A DNA stretch of 40,330 nucleotides from Planctomycetota bacterium. Lineage in GTDB: Bacteria > Planctomycetota > JAJSAM01. Shown here in pieces: positions 17,111 to 24,985 of this stretch. The notes beneath the pieces are model-generated. The model made no database searches, was not told the origin of the DNA, and saw only the letters and a program-made list of their open reading frames with translations. The DNA lies in contig JALOQY010000003.1 of NCBI GenBank assembly GCA_025459285.1, positions 1 through 40,330 on the forward strand, written 5' to 3'. The stretch's first letter is position 1; each line of letters opens with the position of its first letter. The position numbers were made by a program, and so were the translations under genes.

Positions 17111-17416
17111 CCCGGTCCCGGGTGGCATGCCTGCCGTCCGCCGCACATTCGTCCCACTGCGGCCTGACCGCCGCTGCCCACGCGCATCTCGGGGGGTCAC
17201 CGCATTCCAGCGACGGTTTTGACCACGCGGTTCGTTGCCTCCAGCGTTGCCATAATACGGTACTGATGCTGTAGAGTGAAGGGGTCAGATGCTTCCTGGC
17301 TCGCGCCTCATCTTGCCGCTATCGCTGGGCTTGGCCCTGCGGAGGGCGCGTGGACATAGCACAAGGTGATGGGGTTCGTCCGATTTTCTCCACAACCGGC
17401 TTGACTTTCCTTCTAT
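17111..17416. other. Left non-coding part of the IS with transposase promoter
   Basis: I find no gene here. Base composition is less GC-rich than the host genes towards the right end. TTGACT at 17401-17406 followed 16 bases later by CATTAT at 17423-17428 is the best sigma70-like promoter candidate, although its -10 falls just inside the annotated transposase start, suggesting translation may really begin at GTG 17435 or that the promoter is fortuitous. Confidence 0.4.
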
Positions 17417-19198
17417 ATGTGGCATTATGTGGGTGTGGCATACAGTCATGGAAAGCAGATAACAAACGCCTCCCCCGAAGCTCGGTTCTTCCTCTCTCCC
17501 GACAAAGCCCTCCACCGCCAGTACGAAGCGCTCCGCGCCTACTTCGTCGAGGACCTTTCCTCTCCCGATGTCGCCCGGCGCTTCGGCTACTCCCCGGGCG
17601 CCTTCCGGGTCCTTTGCACCCGCTTCCGCCAGGAACCCGAGAAGTCCGACCGGTTCTTTCGGGCCGTGCAGCGCGGACCGCAGTCCTCCCCCCTCCGGGA
17701 CAAGCTCCGAGAGACGATCATCGCCCTCCGGAAGAAGAACCTCTCCGTCTACGACATCCAGAGGGAACTGGGGGAGGCCGGCAAGGAAGTCAGCATCAAC
17801 TTCCTTGCCATCCTCCTGCGGGAAGAGGGCTTCGCCCGCTTGCCCCGCCGGCGAGACGACGAACGGCCGGAGATCGTCAGGCCGGCGAGGGCCGCCGTCG
17901 CCGACGTGAGGGAGCTGGATCCGTCTCCCCGGTCTTTCCATACCTCCTTCGCCGGGCTGTTCCTCTTCGCCCACCTCCTCGAGGGGTTCGACCTCGGGGC
18001 CCTCGCTACCGGAGCGGACCTGCCGGGATCCTCGATGATCCCCGGAGAGCAGGCACTCCGCTGCGCTCTGGCCTTGAAGCTCGTGGGTACCGAGAGGAAG
18101 AGCCACATCATGAGCCACGTCCTCGACCAGGGGCTCGCCCTCTTCGCCGGGCTCAATGCCATCCCGAAGCGCTCCTGGTTCGCCACCTACAGCTCGCGTC
18201 TCGGAAGCCTGAAACTCAAGAAGCTCATGGATCTCTGGTTCGACCAGGCTCAGGCTGCCGGAGTCAGGCGAAGCGGGTCGTTCGACCTCGACTTCCACTC
18301 CGTCCCGGCCCACACCGAGAAGGAGCCCCTCGACACGAGCTACGTCTCGCAGCGGAGCCGCAGGGAGAAGTCCGTCCTCGTCTTCCTCGCCCGTGATGCA
18401 GAGGAGCGGATCCTCTGCTACTCCAACGCCGCGATCCCGAAGTCCCGGCGGGCCGGCGAGATCATCGAGTTCGCGGAGTTCTACAAGAAGCGCACCGGCA
18501 GCTACCCGCGGGAACTCGTTTTCGACTCACAGCTCACCACGTACCCCTCGCTCGACTGGCTGAACAAGAACGGGATCACCTTCCTGACCCTCCGCCGCCG
18601 CACCAGGAAGATGCTCAGCTGGCTCTACTCGCTTCCTCCGTCGATGTGGAAGAAGGTGACCCTCGAAGCCCTGACGAGGAAGTACCGTACGCCGAAGGTT
18701 CTCGAGGAAATGGTGGGCCTCAAGGGCTACGAGGGGGAGGTCCGCCAACTCTCCATCGTGGATCTCGGACACGAGGAGCCCACGGTCCTTCTCACGAACA
18801 ACCGCAAGGAAGGGCCGCCGGCGCTCATCACTCGCTACGCGCATCGGATGCTCATAGAGAACGGGATCGCCGAGGCCATCCACTTCTTCCATTTGGATGC
18901 CCTGAGCTCGATGGTGGAACTGAAGGTCGACTTCGACCTGCAGATCACCCTCATGGGAAGCACGCTCTACCGGATGCTGGCCTGCCGGTTGCCGGAGAAC
19001 TACCAGCGGGCCCACGCCAAAACGATCTTCGAGAACCTCCTCGCAGTGGGAGGCAAGGTGGACGTCGGCGAGCAGCGCGTCGTGGTGACGCTCGACCACA
19101 AGGCGCACAACCCGATCCTCGCCGAGACCGGACTTCTCGACCGCCCGACCCGGATGCCCTGGTTCTACGGACGGGAACTCGTGCTCCGGCTCAAGTAG
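17417..19198 (+). CDS. IS4-superfamily DDE transposase
   Basis: The 593-residue protein begins with a helix-turn-helix region (residues 35-70, FVEDLSSPDVARRFGYSPGA) and a second helical DNA-binding segment (LSVYDIQRELGEAG). The catalytic RNase H-like domain follows: the first Asp in SFDLDFHSV (about residue 292), the second in LVFDSQLTT (about 374), and the IS4-type Y..R....E signature in YAHRMLIENGIAEAI (about 476). The element's inverted repeats enclose it. It moves the element by cut-and-paste; no passenger gene is present. In-frame alternative GTG starts lie at 17429 and 17435. There is no frameshift, so it may still be active. Assignment to a named IS family needs a database search. Confidence 0.85.
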   Translation: MWHYVGVAYSHGKQITNASPEARFFLSPDKALHRQYEALRAYFVEDLSSPDVARRFGYSPGAFRVLCTRFRQEPEKSDRFFRAVQRGPQSSPLRDKLRETIIALRKKNLSVYDIQRELGEAGKEVSINFLAILLREEGFARLPRRRDDERPEIVRPARAAVADVRELDPSPRSFHTSFAGLFLFAHLLEGFDLGALATGADLPGSSMIPGEQALRCALALKLVGTERKSHIMSHVLDQGLALFAGLNAIPKRSWFATYSSRLGSLKLKKLMDLWFDQAQAAGVRRSGSFDLDFHSVPAHTEKEPLDTSYVSQRSRREKSVLVFLARDAEERILCYSNAAIPKSRRAGEIIEFAEFYKKRTGSYPRELVFDSQLTTYPSLDWLNKNGITFLTLRRRTRKMLSWLYSLPPSMWKKVTLEALTRKYRTPKVLEEMVGLKGYEGEVRQLSIVDLGHEEPTVLLTNNRKEGPPALITRYAHRMLIENGIAEAIHFFHLDALSSMVELKVDFDLQITLMGSTLYRMLACRLPENYQRAHAKTIFENLLAVGGKVDVGEQRVVVTLDHKAHNPILAETGLLDRPTRMPWFYGRELVLRLK

Positions 19199-19234
19199 GT
19201 AACCCCACCATCCGGCTCATCCACCGCGCTCAAT

Positions 19235-19271
19235 CGTTAGCGCAATCCGGTAGCGTGGAAATCGAGGCTAG
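19235..19271 (-). repeat. Right terminal inverted repeat of the IS
   Basis: This is the right arm CGTTAGCG ... GTGGAAATCGAGGCTAG, the inverted partner of 17075-17110. The structured intergenic repeat starts 12 bases further right. Confidence 0.7.
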
Positions 19272-19282
19272 CCCGTCTCTCA

Positions 19283-19437
19283 CCGGGCTTGTACTACACA
19301 CCCTCCAAGTCCCCGCGCCGCTCGCAGAATTCGCGTGAGCGAGCGCCGCAGGCGCCCGCCGTCGCAGGCCGCGAGGAGGGGGAGGCCGCGTGCAGCGCGG
19401 CCGACGTGGAGGAGGATCTGCCTTCCCCGCCATCAAG
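19283..19437 (-). repeat. Multi-hairpin dispersed repeat, copy 1
   Basis: Read on the - strand this about 155 bp element aligns along its full length with 29800-29950. Shared landmarks are GGCAGATCCTCC, CTCGC.GCCTGCG.CGGCGGGCGCC and GGCGCTCGCTC.CGCGAA. It contains successive hairpins: a partly paired GGGGAAGG/CCTCCTCC, GGCCGCG-ctgca-CGCGGCC, GCGCC-tgc-GGCGC, and CGCTCGC pairing with GCGAGCG. The second stem differs in sequence from the other copy yet stays fully paired. No gene is seen between the IS and the next CDS; short ORFs here are translations of the repeat. Confidence 0.68.
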
Positions 19438-19534
19438 ACAGTGCGGGCGCGGCCGTCGCAAACCGGGTTGCGGGTTGGAAGTGACCTCCCGACCGAACGA
19501 GCCGGAGAGAGCGACGGCGGCGATGATCACGCTC

Positions 19535-22500
19535 TCAGTCCGACGAGCCGGAGACTAGGTCGGGAAGCGAGAATGCGTAGCCTTTGGGCTGCTTCAGTTT
19601 CACCGTCACGACGACGCTTCCGGAGGTGCCTTCCCGACCCTCCACGACGACCCGATGGTCCCCGCCCGCCAGAGGCGACGAGCGCTTGAGGGTCGCCGAT
19701 CCACCCTTCACCGTGACGGCCCCCGGATCGAGGAGTTCGGTGCCATCGGGTCCGAACAGGTGCGCGATGGACGGAAGGGCCGAGCTGCCCTTCGCGGCCT
19801 TGACGGAGATGGAGGCGACGGCCCCCGGCAGCGCGGCGAACCTCAGGTCGAGGGGGATCTGGCCGGTGGTCCCCGTGGCGCGGGGCGCGGCGATCTTGAG
19901 GGCCACCGACGCGCGGCCGAGGAATTCGGCGTTCGGGGTGACCGTGAGGAAGTAGCGGCCCGTCGCGGGGATGGGGATGGCCTTCGCGGAGATCTTCGCG
20001 CCCTTCGCCGTCAGGAAAGGGCCGAGGTCCACGGGAGAGCCGTCTCCCGCGAGGAGCTCGACGCTGGCGCCGGGCGTCCCGAAGCCGGTGAGGGAGACGC
20101 TCAGGGAGAGGACCGATCCCCCGAGGAGTTCGAGGTATCGGGCGAGCGGCGCCCCGACGGCCATGTCGCCGTCGAAGCCGCTCTTTCCGGAGGCCAGGAG
20201 GGCATCGTCCGCCACGGTGAGAGTCCACTGCGCCGACGCGACCGCCCCGCAGGAGTCCCGGCACCGGACGTCGAGCGGGAACGAACCGGAAGCCGAGGGT
20301 GTCCCCGAGACGGTACCGGCGATCTCGTCGAGGACGAGCCCCGCCGGCAACACCCCGGCGGCCAGCGAGAACGCGAAGGGCGGCGTCCCGCCGGCCCCCT
20401 CGATCCTCGTTAGGTACGGACGGTCGCGACCGGCCGGCGGGAGCCGTAGCGTGAGGATCGACGGATACGGATTCACCGTGACGGAGAGCGGTCCGGTGGC
20501 GGTGGCGCCGGAGGCGTCCGTGACCCGGTAGGTCCCGGAATAGATCCCGGCGGCTCGGCAGACTCCGGTGAAGGCGCCGGTGGGATCGACTCCTCTCAGG
20601 GTCGGCGCGGTCCCCGACTCGAGCGACCACGCGAACGGGGCGGTGCCCCCCGTAACCGGGAGGATCGTGGGGTAGGGGCGGGATTCCGTGCAGGCGGGAA
20701 GCGGCTCGCCCGGGATCGCCGGCCACGCGTTGACGCGCAGGCTCAGCGCCCGGGCCGGCGTCTCCGCCCCGACTCCGTCGCGGAGCATGACACTCAGCCC
20801 GTAGTCGCCGATGGCATCGGACGATCCCTCGAACTCACCCTCCTCGGACAGGGTGATCCCGGTGGGCGGGGAGCCCGCGGTGCGGATCCAGGTGAACGGC
20901 GCCGTTCCTCCGGCATGGGCCAGCGCCTCTGTGTACGGCCGGCCGGCCGTCACTCCCGGAAGGGCGACGGTGCTGATCGCGGGGAAGGGGTTCACGGTCC
21001 ACGAGAAGTCCGTGGAACCCGTCATGCCGAAGCCGTCCTCGACCTCGACCGTGAACGCGAACACCCCGGCCGAGTGCGGCGTCCCGGTGAGCGTGCCGGA
21101 GGCGCTCAACTCGACGCCGGACGGCAGCTCCCCTCCGGCGAGCGACCAGGTATAGGGCGCCAGGCCCCCCGCATGTTCGAAGTCGAGTTCGAACGGGATC
21201 TCCGCGGTCCACTCCGGGACGATGGCGGAGAGCATCTCGACGGGCTCCTCCGGCAGGTCGTCCGAGAACGCGAAGACGTACAGGTCGCGGACCCCCGCCA
21301 GGGCGGTCTGGACCGCACCGTCGCTGGTCGGGCAGTCGGTGGACGTAGTCATCACGATGCCGCACCCGCTCCCGTCACCGCCGACCGCGACGTCGCAACC
21401 GTCTTCCAGGTCCGAACCCCCGATGTAGGTGGCGAAGGCGAGGTCTCCGTTGTGGTCGAACTGCGCCATGAGGGCGTCCGCGCTTCCCGCCCTCGTCTCC
21501 TGCCAGGCGCCGTCGGTCGCGAGATCATCCGATGAGGACGTGCCCAGGATCCAGGCGGTGCCGCTGAAGTGGACCGCGAGTCCCCGGCAGTCTTCCAGGC
21601 CGGTACCTCCGAAGAGGGTCGAATAGCGGAGGGACGTCCCGTCCGCGGAGAGCCGCGCGAGGTACATGTCTCTGCCCCCCCCGTGGGTCGACTGGTACGC
21701 ATCCGTCGAGACCGGGAAGTCCGTCGAGTAGGTGTGCCCGACGATTAAGACGTCTCCGGCGGCGTCGATGCCGACGCCATAGGCGTGGTCCAGGTCCTGG
21801 CCGCCGAGGTAGGTCGCGAAGACCAGGCCGCCGGAGGAGTCGTACTTCAGGACGAATCCGTCCCACTGGCCGCCCCGGGAGCGCTGGAATGCCTCGGCCG
21901 TCGTCTTCAGGGTCGCGCTGTACGTCGCGCCGCAGGCGACCACCTCGCCCTCCGGCCCGATCGCGAGGCCGTAGAATGTGAGCGGCTGGTCGCCGGACTG
22001 GTCCAGGTAGGTCGACCACTCGAGGCCGCTGCCGTCTTCCTTCAGGCGCAGCAGGTACATGCGGCAGTAAGTGCTCGTGCCCGTCTCGTAAGCGAGTGCC
22101 ACGTGCGCCCGTCCCTCCGCGTCCACCGCGACGGTGTCCGCGATCCCGAGGCCGACGTACGTCGACCAGACGAGATCCGATCCGTCCGAGGAGAGCTTCG
22201 TGACGAAGCCCCGGCCATAGTCCCGGGACCAGGCGCCCGAGGTCGTCGGGAAGTCCGTGGAGCCCGTATACCCCGAGACGTACGCGCATCCGTCCTCGTC
22301 CACGTCGAGGTCCCGGATCTCGTCGCTCTTCGTGCCGCCGATGTACGTGGCGTAAACGAGTGACGTGCCGTCGAGGTCGATCTTCGCGACGCACACGTCA
22401 TCCACCACGCCCTCGCGCTCCTGGCCGTACGCGTCCGGCGTGACCGGGAAGTCCGAGGACTGCGTGGAGGCGGCCGCATAGGCGTAACCCGAGGAGTGCA

Positions 22501-23257
22501 TCTTCACCTTGGGGCGGTAGTCCTCCGCCGCTGAGCCGCCCAGATAGGTGGCCCAGGTGAAGGTGGGGTCGATCACCAGGGGGGCCGCCGGATCCGCGCC
22601 GGGAGCCAGGATGGCGACCCGGTTCCCGGCGCGGAGTTCGAAGTGCGCCGCGACGGCCCGGCATCCCGCGCCGGAGTCCTGCCACGCCAGGGGGGCCGAC
22701 AGACGCCCGCGTCCGTAACGCCCCTCGATGAGGAGGTCCCCTTCCGCTGAGACTTCGAGCGCCGATGCCCCCTCGACCGAGAGCACGACGCGATCCGGAC
22801 GGGTCTGCGGCCAGAGGAGGAAGTCGAAGGCCAGCCGGTTCCCGCGGACCACGAAGCGCGCGTCCACGCCGGGCCAGACGGAGCGGAGGAAGACGCTCCC
22901 GTAGCGGGGCACGTCGCGGAGCCACTTCGACGGGTGCGGGCCGCGCAGGAAGTGTGAGACCCCCGGACGACGGCCGACCGGCGCCGCCTCCGTCGCCTGC
23001 CCGCCGGCGAAAGTCACGCGCAGCCTCTCTCTCCCCGAGGCGAAGAGGAAGCCGGAGCGGTCGAGGAGCGCGACGCCGTCGGGGCTCCGCGCGACGAACT
23101 CACAGGGGGCGCGGGCCTGGCCCCGGTTCGGCTCGAAGGCGACGGGCAGGGCGGAGAAACCACGGGGTGCCCGCACCGGGAGAGGCGTGGGGGGGCCGCG
23201 CTCGCCGGTTCCCCCCGCTACGATGGCGGCCGCAAGGAGCAGAAGAGCCTGACGCAT
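19535..23257 (-). CDS. Secreted SBBP beta-propeller and Ig-like (He_PIG) protein
   Basis: This 1,240-residue protein has a signal peptide (residues 1-20) and an N-terminal domain seen before SBBP repeats, recognisable from FEPNRGQA. Seven SBBP units follow with the theme ATYLGG ... (S)TDFP, for instance FATYIGGSDLEDG, enough for one seven-bladed propeller. About four putative Ig/He_PIG modules come next (LPSGVELSASGTLTGTP, LPAGLVLDEIAGTVSGTP), then two C-terminal beta-sandwich-like domains containing ATGRYFLTV. It is probably displayed at the cell surface or exported; no PEP-CTERM or other sorting tail is visible. The start is supported by GGGAG upstream. It is a solitary gene preceded and followed by mobile or decayed DNA. 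Confidence 0.88.
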   Translation of the reverse strand: MRQALLLLAAAIVAGGTGERGPPTPLPVRAPRGFSALPVAFEPNRGQARAPCEFVARSPDGVALLDRSGFLFASGRERLRVTFAGGQATEAAPVGRRPGVSHFLRGPHPSKWLRDVPRYGSVFLRSVWPGVDARFVVRGNRLAFDFLLWPQTRPDRVVLSVEGASALEVSAEGDLLIEGRYGRGRLSAPLAWQDSGAGCRAVAAHFELRAGNRVAILAPGADPAAPLVIDPTFTWATYLGGSAAEDYRPKVKMHSSGYAYAAASTQSSDFPVTPDAYGQEREGVVDDVCVAKIDLDGTSLVYATYIGGTKSDEIRDLDVDEDGCAYVSGYTGSTDFPTTSGAWSRDYGRGFVTKLSSDGSDLVWSTYVGLGIADTVAVDAEGRAHVALAYETGTSTYCRMYLLRLKEDGSGLEWSTYLDQSGDQPLTFYGLAIGPEGEVVACGATYSATLKTTAEAFQRSRGGQWDGFVLKYDSSGGLVFATYLGGQDLDHAYGVGIDAAGDVLIVGHTYSTDFPVSTDAYQSTHGGGRDMYLARLSADGTSLRYSTLFGGTGLEDCRGLAVHFSGTAWILGTSSSDDLATDGAWQETRAGSADALMAQFDHNGDLAFATYIGGSDLEDGCDVAVGGDGSGCGIVMTTSTDCPTSDGAVQTALAGVRDLYVFAFSDDLPEEPVEMLSAIVPEWTAEIPFELDFEHAGGLAPYTWSLAGGELPSGVELSASGTLTGTPHSAGVFAFTVEVEDGFGMTGSTDFSWTVNPFPAISTVALPGVTAGRPYTEALAHAGGTAPFTWIRTAGSPPTGITLSEEGEFEGSSDAIGDYGLSVMLRDGVGAETPARALSLRVNAWPAIPGEPLPACTESRPYPTILPVTGGTAPFAWSLESGTAPTLRGVDPTGAFTGVCRAAGIYSGTYRVTDASGATATGPLSVTVNPYPSILTLRLPPAGRDRPYLTRIEGAGGTPPFAFSLAAGVLPAGLVLDEIAGTVSGTPSASGSFPLDVRCRDSCGAVASAQWTLTVADDALLASGKSGFDGDMAVGAPLARYLELLGGSVLSLSVSLTGFGTPGASVELLAGDGSPVDLGPFLTAKGAKISAKAIPIPATGRYFLTVTPNAEFLGRASVALKIAAPRATGTTGQIPLDLRFAALPGAVASISVKAAKGSSALPSIAHLFGPDGTELLDPGAVTVKGGSATLKRSSPLAGGDHRVVVEGREGTSGSVVVTVKLKQPKGYAFSLPDLVSGSSD

Positions 23258-23300
23258 GGGAAACTCCCTGGGTAAAGGGTACTCCCTCCGGCACGGTGGA

Positions 23301-23768
23301 TCAAGCCGCTAAGTCCGCCCGGGACGCGGAGTGGGTCTCCGACGGGCCGGCCCCGACCGGTGCTCCGCGGGTTCCCCTCCGGGGCGAGGCCCTGCGGCGT
23401 GGAACGCGGGCGGCGGCGGGTGACCGGGCGGCGACGCGGCACGCCGGGGATGAGTTGGCCGCCCTCGGTCGGGCCATCGGGTGCAGGACCAGTCCCGGCC
23501 GGCGCATCTGGTCGACCGACATGAGGTGGTGGTAATCCGCGTCCCCCGCGAAGTACACGAGGACCAGTTTCCGGGTCCGCGCCACGGGGTCCCGGCAGGC
23601 CTCAAGCACGGGGCGCAGGACCCGAAAGGGCGCCGATCGGTCGGCCGCGACCTCGAGCCAGGCTCCGGGCGCCGCGCCCGCCGTGGGTCTCGTTGCCCGG
23701 GCGAACCGCTTCGCCGTGACCGTCCGCCCTTCCGTGCGGGGGCCGGTGGCCATCGACCGGATCTCCAT
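23301..23768 (-). pseudogene. Decayed fragment resembling an ExbD/TolR-type C-terminus
   Basis: The - frame has good codon bias between about 23470 and 23770. It encodes segments such as WLEVAADRSAPFRVLRPVLE and LVLVYFAGDADYHHLM, which loosely recall the periplasmic helix-strand unit of ExbD/TolR proteins. The last 60 codons become Arg/Ala/Pro-rich and shadow-like, and no membrane helix or convincing start is present. I therefore treat it as a gene remnant. Alternatively it is a short unknown protein starting at 23768 or 23753. Confidence 0.35.
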
Positions 23769-23908
23769 CACCCCGGACGGCAGTCCTTCTCTCGCGGCCC
23801 GTGTCGTGACCCCACAGATCTTGCTGCCCTTCGGGCCTGAAAAAGCGCAAGGGGTTCGCATGGTGGACGCCCCCTGACGGCCGGCTCCGGCCGGTCCCGG
23901 AGGCATCC

Positions 23909-24688
23909 ATGTCCGAAGGTGCAGTCCCCGCGTCCACGCCGTCCCCCGACGGCCATCCCCCCTTTCCGGCGTTCGAGCGCAAACCCGGCGCACCGTTCTC
24001 GCCCGAGGTTCGCGAGTACGCCCTCCTCCTCGCCGGGTCCGGCGTCAAGCGCCGCGCGATCGCCCGTGTCATCGGCGCCACCACCGAAGCCGTCCGCACC
24101 TGGGTCAAGAAGGCGCGGAAGGCCGGCACCATGCCGAAGCCGCCCGTGGCGCATCTTCGACGGGCCTCTGTTCCCCGAGCTGCCGGAGAACGTAGAGGGC
24201 GCCCCAAGGGCCATCGGGGCGACACGCTGCGGGAGAGCGTCCGGATGGCCCTGGAGAAAGGCGAACGCGAGGCCGTCCTGGCCCCGCACCCCCTCGACCA
24301 CCACGACCAGCATGACCGGGTCTGCCCGGCGGGGTTCTTCCTCCCAAAGCGAGTGGCCTCGTACGTTCTCGACGCGAAGAGCGCGGCAACGGCGTTCGCC
24401 AGTCCCGTGGGCGTCCGGAACCCCATCTTCCGCGAGATCGACCAGGTGCGATGGCCTTACCGCTCGGTGGAGGTCCGCAGCTACGAGCCGCAGGTTTTCT
24501 CCAACCTGGCCCTCCTCGACAACGAGGGCCCGTACTTCAGGCTTCCGCTCCTCATCATCGGCGACCGGCGCACGCGGCCTGCGTGGTGCTGCGGGACGGC
24601 GAAGCTGGTGCGGTTTGGGTGCTGCGGGGCAGATCGCCCGAAACCTGAACTGAGGTTGGGCGGATCGCAAGTGATTGTGTGTGAATGA
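23909..24688 (+). pseudogene. Transposase-type HTH N-terminus fused to unrelated coding remnant
   Basis: The frame is open for 259 codons and has a good ribosome site (GGAGG before the ATG). Residues 30-75 (FSPEVREYALLLAGSGVKRR, then a recognition helix ending TWVKKARK) are a helix-turn-helix of the kind that opens transposases or integrases. After about residue 80 the protein-like frame shifts: for about 20 codons another frame reads IFDGPLFPELPENVEGAP. The original frame then becomes plausible again (NLALLDNEGPYFRLPLLIIG). No catalytic domain follows. I interpret this as a mosaic of broken genes rather than a working protein. Confidence 0.45.
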
Positions 24689-24695
24689 GTTGAGG

Positions 24696-24771
24696 TGGTG
24701 GAGCTGAGGGGAGTTGAACCCCTGACCTCCTGAATGCCATTCAGGCGCTCTCCCAACTGAGCTACAGCCCC
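24696..24771 (-). tRNA. tRNA-Ala (anticodon GGC)
   Basis: On the - strand the 76-base cloverleaf runs from GGGGCTG to the encoded CCA. The acceptor stem pairs GGGGCTG with CAGCTCC (one G-U), the anticodon stem is CCTGA/TCAGG around loop ATGGCAT giving anticodon GGC, and the T arm contains GGTTCAACTCC. The discriminator is A and CCA is genomically encoded. Its 3' end faces the decayed region on the left, a usual site for integration events. Confidence 0.95.
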
Positions 24772-24811
24772 ACCGATGGAAAGAACGAACTCCCCGCGAG
24801 GGGAAGCGGAG

Positions 24812-24840
24812 ACTGTAACCGGCGGGGCGGGGGCGGGCAA
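24812..24840 (-). promoter_or_regulatory. Promoter for tRNA-Ala
   Basis: On the - strand, TTGCCC (24835-24840) is separated by exactly 17 bases from TACAGT (24812-24817), about 40 bases upstream of the tRNA 5' end. Spacing and sequence fit a sigma70-type promoter. Confidence 0.55.
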
Positions 24841-24985
24841 GAATCGAACCGCCCGCGGGCGGTGGCGGTTTCCCGTCGCAGGGAGCGCGCGGAGGTTGAA
24901 AGTCCTTTGCCGGCCCCGGCGGGCTCCCTAGGATGCCGGTTTCGTTCCGATTCCGCGCGGTCCCGCGCTTACCGAAGGATCCCCC

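Larger units (their letters stand above)
17075..19271 (+). mobile_element. Insertion sequence, IS4-superfamily, with readable ends
   Basis: The element is bounded by imperfect inverted repeats that I matched by eye. The left end reads CTAGTCTCGATTTCCAC and the right end, reverse-complemented, reads CTAGCCTCGATTTCCAC (16 of 17 identical). A second shared block, CGCTAACG, follows about a dozen bases further in on both sides. The outer CTAG may be a four-base target duplication, in which case the element proper is 17079-19267. It carries one transposase gene and about 300 bases of left non-coding sequence. It appears intact. Confidence 0.72.

Noticed and set aside
17365-17380. GGGGTT (17371) and AACCCC (19201) as possible IS ends
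   Set aside because: Only a 6-7 base match; the 17-base CTAG..CTCGATTTCCAC pair further out is far better.
19289-19558. Short ORF (89 aa) over the structured repeat
   Set aside because: It resembles the ORF on the other repeat copy only because the DNA repeats; no ribosome site or coding bias.
24830-24875. GGTTCGATTC flanked by pairing bases on the - strand, resembling a tRNA T arm
   Set aside because: No anticodon or acceptor stem can be built around it, and it overlaps the promoter of tRNA-Ala.
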